DNA of 64,000 nt from NCBI GenBank assembly GCA_015056495.1, contig SVGC01000014.1:1-64000 (forward strand). The letters run 5' to 3'. This DNA is from Butyrivibrio sp. (lineage in GTDB: Bacteria > Bacillota > Clostridia > Lachnospirales > Lachnospiraceae). Each line of letters begins with the position of its first letter. Position 1 is the stretch's first letter. The notes below the pieces were generated by a model. That model saw only the letters and a list, made by a program, of their open reading frames with translations, had not been told where the DNA came from and did no database searches. This document shows, one piece after another, positions 1-7,189 of this stretch. Position numbers and translations under genes: made by a program.

Positions 1-218
1 AGCTTTCTTGGCATTTTGAAATAACCGGAATCTCTTTATGTGAAAGACACCATATTTGGGAAAGTGTGAATAGTAACCAGGGTTTGCGAGCTGGCATTTT
101 TATTGGATAGCTTCCGAGTACAATAATATATATAGACAGAAAGAACTACGACATTAAAATGAAAAAAGTACTGTTGGGCCAGTGAACATTGTTGTGATGA
201 AAGGAATAGGTGAAGATT

Positions 219-626
219 ATGAAAAAAATGATGATCGTACTTACAACAATAGTTGCAGTCAGCCTGATGGTCGGATATGTTGATCTGACAGCATATGCAT
301 CAGACTATGATGATTATGCTCAGAGATGGCTCGAGAAAAAGCAGAAGGAGTATGAAAAAACTATGGATGCGCTTGAAGCTGATGGGAATCTTACACAGGA
401 AGCAATTGATGCCTTAGGCGGAGGAAATTCTGACAGAAAGCCTAATAATACTTCCAGAAGCAAGAGAGAATCATCAAGTAACAGTAATGCATATAACAAT
501 GGTTATGGATCATATTCAGGGCAGGGCAAAGGCTGGGTATATTCCAGTGACGAACTGCATGTAGTAGGGCTTCCAGAAGGGGAAAACGGTTATACACTGC
601 CGGGATGGTATGGTGATGTAGATTAA
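219..626 (+). CDS. Small secreted protein of unknown function
   Basis: About 135 residues. The N-terminus has lysines followed by a hydrophobic stretch (residues 6-22) and an AYA-S signal-peptidase-like site, so it is probably exported. The mature part is polar: an acidic/aromatic start (SDYDDYAQRW), a Lys/Glu-rich helix, then a Ser/Asn/Gly/Tyr-rich low-complexity linker and a short C-terminal segment ending YGDVD. The ATG at 219 is preferred, with AGGTG at 208-212 as ribosome site; a GTG at 210 is in frame. I recognise no family. It heads a run of small genes on the same strand, but a shared function is only a guess. Confidence 0.6.
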   Translation: MKKMMIVLTTIVAVSLMVGYVDLTAYASDYDDYAQRWLEKKQKEYEKTMDALEADGNLTQEAIDALGGGNSDRKPNNTSRSKRESSSNSNAYNNGYGSYSGQGKGWVYSSDELHVVGLPEGENGYTLPGWYGDVD

Positions 627-631
627 CAATT

Positions 632-669
632 AAAGGGGCGGGGATGGCAAAAAGCCATTTCTGCCCTTT
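632..669 (+). terminator. Interrupted hairpin between two small genes
   Basis: An outer stem (AAAGGG with CCCTTT) and an inner stem (ATGGC, loop AAAAA, GCCAT) are separated by an internal loop. There is no T-run after it, so it may be only a weak terminator or an mRNA-stabilising hairpin. Confidence 0.35.
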
Positions 670-692
670 GCCTTCATAAGGAGGTGTTGATA

Positions 693-923
693 ATGTTATT
701 TACTTTTGAACTAGTTATTGTTTTGATAATCATTTTTGTGCGATATTATAAAAATAATAAAGAAAAATGTCGGATCAGATCCAAAAGGATAGTATTAAAA
801 CTATTGGCACTTGTATTGTCATTACTTTTGGCAGCAACAGTAGTGTTTCAGGAACTTTTGCAGAGACTTTTGAATAAGATCAGTGAAAAAGAAAATATAT
901 TGCAGCTAAAAGATAATTTTTGA
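693..923 (+). CDS. Small single-pass or two-pass membrane protein, unknown
   Basis: 76 residues. One hydrophobic segment at the N-terminus (LFTFELVIVLIIIFV) is followed by a basic stretch (KNNKEKCRIRSKR) and a second hydrophobic segment (LLALVLSLLLAATVVF), then a charged tail. An AAGGAGG at 678-684 sits 8 bases before the ATG at 693, which decides the start over the in-frame GTG at 684. No family recognised. It lies between a secreted small protein and a charged small protein on the same strand. Confidence 0.6.
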   Translation: MLFTFELVIVLIIIFVRYYKNNKEKCRIRSKRIVLKLLALVLSLLLAATVVFQELLQRLLNKISEKENILQLKDNF

Positions 924-977
924 ATAACTATAAAAGAGCGTACATTGGCCGTTTTATAAGAAAGTGAGGATCATGAT

Positions 978-1163
978 ATGTTTTTTGGAAAAAAGGATAA
1001 AGACGTTAGATTAACAGATAAACAGTATAAGGAACTTATAGGTGGCATGTCCAAGCAAGAGCGAAAAGAATTTGAACGTCGACAGGAGCAGTTCAGAAGA
1101 GACAGGGAAGATGAAGAACTGATGGAATGGCTGATGATAGAAGATGAACTTGATGATATGTGA
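978..1163 (+). CDS. Small highly charged hypothetical protein
   Basis: 61 residues, almost entirely Lys/Arg/Glu/Asp with a likely long amphipathic helix (KELIGGMSKQERKEFERRQ) and an acidic C-terminus ending EDELDDM. No signal peptide or membrane segment. A GTGAGGAT precedes the ATG. The helix could mediate protein contact, but nothing in the sequence fixes a function. Confidence 0.5.
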   Translation: MFFGKKDKDVRLTDKQYKELIGGMSKQERKEFERRQEQFRRDREDEELMEWLMIEDELDDM

Positions 1164-1302
1164 GAATCAAAAAGACTAAGTCTATGACTGTTGTGGCAAA
1201 TGCACAAATCTGTTTTAAGCCACAAAATACCATTAAGACCATAGATACATTTTTTCGAGAAAGTGATAGAATAAGCGATAGGTAGTGTTAAAGGAGAGTT
1301 TT

Positions 1303-1932
1303 ATGGGGAAAAAAGAGAGAAAATTAACTCCTGCTGAAGAGAGAAGAAAGGCTGATTTTGAAAAAACAGCTTTAGAGTTGATGAATCAAGGATATAAAAG
1401 AACAGAGCTTACATTCGATGAATTAAAGTTAAATATTCTAGTGCTTTTGATAGCATTGCCATGCATCATAGTCGCATTGTTTGCTTTTGTTTTTATTCAT
1501 CCGGACAAGCTTGTATTATTAAGTAATATAGAGTTGTTAGTTTGTGCGATACTATTATTATTACTTATATTTTTACATGAGTTCATGCAAGTATTATTAT
1601 TTAGCTTTTTTTGCCAAAATGGAATTAAGGATATTGTATTTGGTTTTAGATGGAGAACTCTTACACCGTATAGTGGATGTAAGGCCCCTTTAAAAAAAGA
1701 ACAGCTTATTATAGTGAACATTATACCATTTATCGTTCTTGGGCTTGTACCGACTATAATAGCTTTGAGAGTAGGGTCGATAATGCTATTCATATTAGGA
1801 TTGGGCATGATCTTTTCAGGGATCGGTGACATTATCTATGTTCATATGCTTTTAAAATATAAGGCAAAAGGCAATGATGTTATATTCTTTGATGCTCCTT
1901 TAAAGCTGGGGTGCATTGTGTTCGATAGATAG
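1303..1932 (+). CDS. DUF3267-like membrane protein with altered metalloprotease motif
   Basis: 209 residues. A charged N-terminal 40 residues is followed by about four membrane segments. DUF3267 proteins are putative membrane zinc peptidases carrying HExxH. Here the equivalent place reads LHEFMQVLLF (H92, E93, Q96), so the second histidine is replaced by glutamine and catalysis is doubtful. The FGFRWRTLTPYSGCKAPL region and the later hydrophobic hairpins fit the family layout. AAGGAG at 1291-1296 supports the ATG at 1303; an in-frame GTG at 1285 would include the ribosome site. The family call is from memory of the motif and moderately sure. Confidence 0.6.
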   Translation: MGKKERKLTPAEERRKADFEKTALELMNQGYKRTELTFDELKLNILVLLIALPCIIVALFAFVFIHPDKLVLLSNIELLVCAILLLLLIFLHEFMQVLLFSFFCQNGIKDIVFGFRWRTLTPYSGCKAPLKKEQLIIVNIIPFIVLGLVPTIIALRVGSIMLFILGLGMIFSGIGDIIYVHMLLKYKAKGNDVIFFDAPLKLGCIVFDR

Positions 1933-2043
1933 TAATTATTTATAATAAATGTTTTTATCCTTGAAAAGCAGAAATAAAAGAGTATGGGGCTTTGCATATG
2001 TGCTGGTATTCAAAATACTAAAATGTTGTGAGGCGGTTAAATC

Positions 2044-2865
2044 ATGAATTTCAAGGCATATACTAATCCCGATTTTACAATCGGACAAAAAATACTATTT
2101 TTCCTGATGGCACTTGTAGGAATACTATTATGTACATTTGGTATAAGATTATTTAATAAAATGCTTAATGGAAAAAGAAATCCTGATGAATACGATCTTT
2201 TAGAAAAGGCGGATAGTAATGTTCAGCTTTTTTATGAGATGATCATTTCCGGAACTTCGGTAATGTCATTTGCAGTTGCTTATGTTGTGTTTAATCACAT
2301 CTATTCACTACTTCAGAGTTCAGGCAGTTCATATACAGAATGGAGCATGTTCATGGAAATCTGGAGCGAGGGTAAAGATTTTGCACTTCTGCTTCTTATC
2401 TGCATTTCCTGTGTCTTAAATACACTTCTGGACAAGCTGATAATTCCACTTACTAAGCTTGATAGGGAAAAGAAAGCATCAATAAGAATGCTCGGCATGT
2501 TTTACGTTATCATCATCCTTATATACCTGAATGTCATTGGTGATGAAAGCGAGTACAGTCCGGTAATGATGTATTATCTGGGACTTATGGTTGGACGTTT
2601 CGTATATTTTGATGCTTCTTTTAAAGATTTTCTAGTTGCCCTGAAAAACATTTTTTTCAATATATATCTTCTTGTAATGGGGCTCGTGCTTACAGGTATA
2701 TTGTGTTTCATCGGATTTGAAGCAGGCTTCCTGCTTGAACGAAATTACTACATAGTAGGCATATTCTACACTCACTTATTTATGCTCATTGCAGTATTCA
2801 TCCTGCATCATGGGTATTCGTTGATGAAATTGTTGAGAAGGCCTAGAAGGTACAGAGAAGACTAA
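2044..2865 (+). CDS. Polytopic membrane protein of unknown function
   Basis: 273 residues with about seven hydrophobic segments: residues 14-34, 65-85, 105-128, 147-165, 175-187, 200-225 and 240-260. No transporter or enzyme motif is recognised. It ends with a basic cytoplasmic tail (LLRRPRRYRED). A terminator-like hairpin follows at 2891-2919, so it probably ends the transcript of the small-gene group upstream. Confidence 0.6.
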   Translation: MNFKAYTNPDFTIGQKILFFLMALVGILLCTFGIRLFNKMLNGKRNPDEYDLLEKADSNVQLFYEMIISGTSVMSFAVAYVVFNHIYSLLQSSGSSYTEWSMFMEIWSEGKDFALLLLICISCVLNTLLDKLIIPLTKLDREKKASIRMLGMFYVIIILIYLNVIGDESEYSPVMMYYLGLMVGRFVYFDASFKDFLVALKNIFFNIYLLVMGLVLTGILCFIGFEAGFLLERNYYIVGIFYTHLFMLIAVFILHHGYSLMKLLRRPRRYRED

Positions 2866-2890
2866 ATATATACAAATATTGCATTTATTG

Positions 2891-2919
2891 ACTACTCAGT
2901 TTATAGCTGGGTAGTTTTT
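2891..2919 (+). terminator. Intrinsic terminator
   Basis: A 9-bp stem (ACTACTCAG with CTGGGTAGT, one G-T pair) and 7-nt loop are followed by five T residues. It closes the transcript of the membrane protein at 2044-2865. Confidence 0.75.
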
Positions 2920-2931
2920 CATTTCATTGAT

Positions 2932-2965
2932 GTTAGTAAATGCTAACCAAAAGTGTTATTATAAT
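2932..2965 (+). promoter_or_regulatory. Operator-like inverted repeat and -10 box before the ABC exporter
   Basis: GTTAG-N6-CTAAC (2932-2947) is an inverted repeat of the kind bound by MarR-family repressors. A perfect TATAAT follows at 2960-2965. The operator would cover the -35 position, so a repressor bound there should block RNA polymerase. No MarR gene is in the window; the regulator identity is inference. Confidence 0.45.
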
Positions 2966-2994
2966 TCCAATAAATAATTCAGGAGAGATACGAT

Positions 2995-4728
2995 ATGTTT
3001 GATAAACGACTGATGGCCATGTGCCCGGAAAGTAAGAAATATATAGCATTGAACATCATATGCCAATGGACTGAACTGCTTATGAATGCAGTGATGATCT
3101 ACTGTATAGCCAGTCTTGTAGGCAGATTGTATATACGTGAGCTGTCGCAGCAAGACATAGCGCTCTATGGTCTGGCTCTACTGGCAACCCTTATAGTTCG
3201 CTTTTTTATGACTAGGGCCACGATCAGGATGAGCTATCTGGCGTCCAAGACCGTCAAGCGCGTTATGAGAGAGCAGATTTATAAAAAGATACTAAGGCTT
3301 GGAAATACCTATAGAGAGCATGCCACAACAGCTGAGCTGGTGCAGGAATCAGTTGATGGCGTTGAACAGCTTGAAAGCTATTTTGGACAGTATGTGCCGC
3401 AGTTCTTCTATGCCTTCATAGCTCCGGTCACACTGTTTGTGATGTTTGGCATAGCCGGAAGCTTTAAGGTTGCGGGAGTACTGCTTGTCTGCGTGCCTCT
3501 TATACCAGGCGCGATCATGATGGTTCAGAAGATTGCAAAAAAGATCCTGGCAAAATATTGGGATCAGTATGCCAAGCTCGGAAGTACATTCCTTGAAAAT
3601 CTGCAGGGAATGACAACTCTTAAGATATATCGCGCTGATGCATTTAAGAATGAGCAGATGAATGCTGAATCTGAGAATTTCAGACGCGTGACAATGAAGG
3701 TACTCACCATGCAGCTCAATTCTATTATCATCATGGACTTTTTTGCATACGGCGGAGCTGCCCTTGGAATTGCGCTGGCAGGTAAGGAATTTATCGATGG
3801 AGAGATCTCACTGCAGAGTACTGTATTTATGATACTTCTTTCTGCTGATTTCTTTTTGCCTATGCGTAGGCTTGGCAGCTATTTTCACGTGGCCATGAAT
3901 GGCATGGCAGCCAGTGACAGGATATTCAGATTTCTGAGTGAAGACGAGCCCAAGGAAAAAGACCTGGTCCTTCCTGAGCAGGGGCTTGATATACAGCTTG
4001 AAAATATTGATTTTAAATATGATGATGCAAAAGAAGTGCTCTCGGACATCAGCATGGAGATGCCAGAAGGCAGTTTTACAGGTATTGTGGGCGAGAGCGG
4101 AAGCGGCAAATCAACAATTGCTTCTCTTATCATGGGCAAAAATAGCATTGAACATGGCTCATTAACTATTGCAGGAAAAAAGATCAATGAAGTAAATGAA
4201 GAGAGTCTATTTAGAACAATAAATTATGTGGGTATAAATAGCACCTTTTTTAAAGGAACTGTTAGAGATAATCTACTTCTTGCAGATGGCAGCGCTACAG
4301 ATGAAAAGCTATGGCAGGTGCTGTCTCAGTGCAATATAGATGCATTTTTCAGGGAAGAAAAAGGACTTGATACAGAGCTGACAGAAAATGCCGGAAATCT
4401 TTCGGGAGGTCAGAGGCAGAGACTCGCTCTTGCAAGAGCCATACTGCATAATGCCAAGATCTATATTTTTGACGAGGCCACCAGTAATATTGATATTACA
4501 AGTGAAGAGATCATATTGGAAGAAATAAGAAAGCTTGCAAAGACCAAGACTGTGATCGTAATAACTCACAGGCTTGCCAATGTGATCGATGCGGACAGGA
4601 TTTACTGCCTTGAAAGCGGTCATATAGCTGGAGCAGGAACACATAAAGAATTACTTGATAGCTGCGATGTTTATAAAAATCTTTGGACAACCCAGAGAGA
4701 GCTTGAAGAATTTGGAAAGGAGGCGTGA
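2995..4728 (+). CDS. ABC exporter half-transporter, permease fused to ATPase (CydD-like), first subunit
   Basis: 577 residues. The N-terminal 300 residues form a six-helix type IV exporter membrane domain. The C-terminal ATPase domain has Walker A (GESGSGKST), signature (LSGGQRQRLALARA), Walker B with catalytic glutamate (IYIFDEATSNID) and an H-loop (ITHRLANV). The membrane domain resembles the CydD-like group. Its partner begins 5 bases downstream, so the two probably make a heterodimeric exporter. Substrate is not shown by sequence: CydDC exports cysteine and glutathione, but many Firmicute pairs of this type have unknown cargo. AGGAGAG before the ATG supports the start. Confidence 0.88.
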   Translation: MFDKRLMAMCPESKKYIALNIICQWTELLMNAVMIYCIASLVGRLYIRELSQQDIALYGLALLATLIVRFFMTRATIRMSYLASKTVKRVMREQIYKKILRLGNTYREHATTAELVQESVDGVEQLESYFGQYVPQFFYAFIAPVTLFVMFGIAGSFKVAGVLLVCVPLIPGAIMMVQKIAKKILAKYWDQYAKLGSTFLENLQGMTTLKIYRADAFKNEQMNAESENFRRVTMKVLTMQLNSIIIMDFFAYGGAALGIALAGKEFIDGEISLQSTVFMILLSADFFLPMRRLGSYFHVAMNGMAASDRIFRFLSEDEPKEKDLVLPEQGLDIQLENIDFKYDDAKEVLSDISMEMPEGSFTGIVGESGSGKSTIASLIMGKNSIEHGSLTIAGKKINEVNEESLFRTINYVGINSTFFKGTVRDNLLLADGSATDEKLWQVLSQCNIDAFFREEKGLDTELTENAGNLSGGQRQRLALARAILHNAKIYIFDEATSNIDITSEEIILEEIRKLAKTKTVIVITHRLANVIDADRIYCLESGHIAGAGTHKELLDSCDVYKNLWTTQRELEEFGKEA

Positions 4729-4732
4729 AAAT

Positions 4733-6391
4733 ATGAAAAAACAAAATAAAGCAATTATTCTTTTTAGAATGTTAAAACTGGTACGCCCCCTGACAGGATT
4801 TATGCTCATGGCTATTTTCTTTGGAACCCTTGGTTTCCTTACGGCGCAGTTTATACCAGTCCTTGGAGGAATGGCAATCCTTTCAGGCCTTGGTATAGGA
4901 GATGTTCCTTCATTTAGCACCATAGTGCTGATGCTTCTTTCATTTGCAATTTTAAGATCAATTTTCCGATTTGCTGAGCAGAGAACCAATCACTACATCG
5001 CTTTTACACTGCTGGCAATCATAAGAGATAAGATTTTTCAGGCATTGAGAAAACTATGTCCTGCCAAGCTTGAAGGAAAAGATAAGGGCGATCTGATTTC
5101 CCTCATTACTTCAGATGTGGAGCTTCTTGAGGTGTTTTATGCACACACTATTTCGCCTATATGCATTGCAATCGTAACTGAAACGATCATGTGCATATTT
5201 ATAGGCCGTTATCATCCACTCCTTGGACTCCTTGCCCTACTGGCTTTTGTGCTAGTGGGTGTGGTGCTTCCAATTGCAATATCAAAGAGAAGCGGCAATA
5301 CCGGAGATGTGCTCAGAGCAGAGGCTGGAGCGCTTTCAGCTCATATGCTTGAGAGCATCAGAGGAATAGATGATACACTTCAATATTCATATGGGCAAAA
5401 GAGGTTAAGTGAAATAAGTGATAAGACTAGAGAACTGTCAGAAAAACAGGGAGTCCTCAGCAAACTTACCGGTACTAATATGGCTATTGCAAATATGCTC
5501 ATATTGATCTCGGATATTGCGATGCTTGCATTATGTACATATCTGTATTGGACAGGCCAGGTGGATTTTGATGGTTTCCTGATCCCGCTCTTGGCGCTTA
5601 TGTCTTCATTTGGACCGGTCACAGCTCTCTCTGCTCTTGGTACGACACTTCAGAATACAGTTGCTTCAGGTGCAAGAGTGCTGGCTATCATTGATGAAGT
5701 ACCTGAGACTGAGGATATAACAGGCAAGGAAGCAACCTCTTTTGACGGAGCAAAAGTGGAAAATGTCTCTTTTTCATATACTGGGGAAGATGTACTTAAA
5801 GATGTGTCCATAACTATTCCTGAAAAGAGGATAATTGGTATCGTTGGAAAGAGTGGTTGTGGAAAATCAACGCTGTTAAAGCTTCTGATGAGATTCTGGA
5901 AAGTCAGCGAAGGACAGATATCCATATCAGGGAAAAATATTGATGAGATAAATACAGATGATCTTCGTGATATGGAAAATTATATGACCCAGGAAACACA
6001 ACTGTTCAAAGACACTATAGCCAACAACATCCGTATTGGCAGACTTGATGCTACAGATGAAGAAGTCATAGAAGCCTGCAAAAAAGCATCTCTTCATGAT
6101 TTTATCATGACGCTGCCTAATGGATATGATACAGAAGTTGGAGAGCTTGGAAGTACACTTTCAGGCGGAGAGAGGCAGAGAATAGGCCTTGCAAGAGCAT
6201 TTTTGCATAATGCCCCATTCATGCTTTTGGATGAGCCAACAAGTAATCTGGACAGCCTGAATGAAGCAGTTATATTGAAATCTCTCAAAAACGAAGCCAA
6301 GGAGAAAACAGTTTTATTGGTATCCCACAGGCAATCCACTATGCGCATTGCAGACGAGACAATAGCAATGGCTGATGGAAGAGTATCCTAA
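4733..6391 (+). CDS. ABC exporter half-transporter, permease fused to ATPase (CydC-like), second subunit
   Basis: 552 residues from the ATG at 4733, which has GGAAAGGAGG upstream; the frame stays open further 5' but overlaps the first subunit. The membrane domain (about residues 15-310) is followed by Walker A (GKSGCGKST), signature (LSGGERQRIGLARA), Walker B (FMLLDEPTSNLD) and H-loop (LLVSHRQS). Both subunits keep the catalytic glutamate, so neither ATP site looks degenerate on that side. Translation is probably coupled to the first subunit. The pair likely ends at the hairpin 6416-6484. Exporter function is secure; cargo is unknown. Confidence 0.88.
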   Translation: MKKQNKAIILFRMLKLVRPLTGFMLMAIFFGTLGFLTAQFIPVLGGMAILSGLGIGDVPSFSTIVLMLLSFAILRSIFRFAEQRTNHYIAFTLLAIIRDKIFQALRKLCPAKLEGKDKGDLISLITSDVELLEVFYAHTISPICIAIVTETIMCIFIGRYHPLLGLLALLAFVLVGVVLPIAISKRSGNTGDVLRAEAGALSAHMLESIRGIDDTLQYSYGQKRLSEISDKTRELSEKQGVLSKLTGTNMAIANMLILISDIAMLALCTYLYWTGQVDFDGFLIPLLALMSSFGPVTALSALGTTLQNTVASGARVLAIIDEVPETEDITGKEATSFDGAKVENVSFSYTGEDVLKDVSITIPEKRIIGIVGKSGCGKSTLLKLLMRFWKVSEGQISISGKNIDEINTDDLRDMENYMTQETQLFKDTIANNIRIGRLDATDEEVIEACKKASLHDFIMTLPNGYDTEVGELGSTLSGGERQRIGLARAFLHNAPFMLLDEPTSNLDSLNEAVILKSLKNEAKEKTVLLVSHRQSTMRIADETIAMADGRVS

Positions 6392-6415
6392 ACAAGCAGC
6401 ATAACAATGTATTAG

Positions 6416-6487
6416 AATCCTCCAATAATTCGACAGTATCAAGTATTTGCGGTATACTTGACACTGCCAATTAATTGGAGGATTTTT
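6416..6487 (+). promoter_or_regulatory. Long imperfect hairpin with T-run overlapping the ribosome site of the HAD gene
   Basis: Two 31-nt arms (6416-6446 and 6454-6484) match at 26 of 31 positions around a 7-nt loop. The right arm contains the GGAGG ribosome site (6477-6481) and runs into ATTTTT just before the ATG at 6488. It therefore looks like both the terminator of the ABC operon and a ribosome-site mask. A possible promoter, TCGACA (6430-6435), 17 nt, TATACT (6453-6458), lies in the left arm and loop; transcripts from it would begin near 6465, lack the left arm and leave the ribosome site free. Confidence 0.6.
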
Positions 6488-7087
6488 ATGAGTAAAAAAA
6501 TTTATGTTGATTTTGATGACTGCTTATGTGAGACAGCGAGGCATTTTTGCAAGATTGCAGCTGAACAATTTGGTAAAAATGTGCCTTATGAAGATGTGAA
6601 ATATTTCAATCTGCAGAAATCATTTTCACTTACAGAAGCTGAATATGATCAGATGATGATAGAAGGACATAGACCGGAAGTACTGCTGGCCTATGAAGAG
6701 ACTCCTGGTGCATCTGAGGTTATAAACAGCTGGATAGACAAGGGTTATGAAGTGTCAATAATCACAGGACGCCCATCCAGCGCCTATGATCCATCCAGAT
6801 TGTGGCTGGATCAGCATGGATTAGAGCGTGTGAGACTGTTTTGCTTTAACAAATACGGAAGAGACAGCTTTATCAAGAATAGCGAATTTACTCTTGAACT
6901 TGAAGATTATTACAAGATGAAATTCGACTATGCTGTAGAAGATTCACCTGCTGCATTCCAGTTTTTTGATCATGATCCGGATTTAAAAGTCAATGTATTT
7001 GACAGACCATGGAATAGAGAGGTTACACTTCCGGGGGATAATTTCGTACGCTGCACTGATTGGGCTATGATCAAGCAAAATGTTTAA
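6488..7087 (+). CDS. HAD-superfamily hydrolase, 5'-nucleotidase-like
   Basis: 199 residues. HAD motif I is near the N-terminus (IYVDFDDCLCET: nucleophile Asp and the Asp two residues later). Motif II is IITGR, and motif III/IV lie in the C-terminal half (FNKYGRDSFI and FDYAVEDSPAA). The arrangement resembles small 5'-deoxyribonucleotidase-like HAD proteins that remove phosphate from small metabolites; the exact substrate cannot be read. No signal peptide, so cytoplasmic. GGAGG at 6477-6481 fixes the ATG at 6488. The stop codon is followed at once by a 72-bp palindromic repeat. Confidence 0.75.
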   Translation: MSKKIYVDFDDCLCETARHFCKIAAEQFGKNVPYEDVKYFNLQKSFSLTEAEYDQMMIEGHRPEVLLAYEETPGASEVINSWIDKGYEVSIITGRPSSAYDPSRLWLDQHGLERVRLFCFNKYGRDSFIKNSEFTLELEDYYKMKFDYAVEDSPAAFQFFDHDPDLKVNVFDRPWNREVTLPGDNFVRCTDWAMIKQNV

Positions 7088-7159
7088 TGAGTCAGTGGGG
7101 ACGTATCAGATTGACTCATTGTGCACAATGAGTCAATCTGATACGTCCCCACTGACTCA
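7088..7159. repeat. REP-like palindrome, perfect 36-bp inverted repeat
   Basis: The two 36-bp halves are exact reverse complements with no spacer. Each half runs from TGAGTCAGTGGGGACG at the outer tip to TGACTCATTGTG at the centre. It starts on the base after the HAD gene's TAA and puts an in-frame TGA there. This is the simplest copy of the family at 16974, 23587, 28535, 36086 and 52393. Confidence 0.9.
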
Positions 7160-7189
7160 AAATGAAAAAGCTATGAAGGGTATGAAGAA

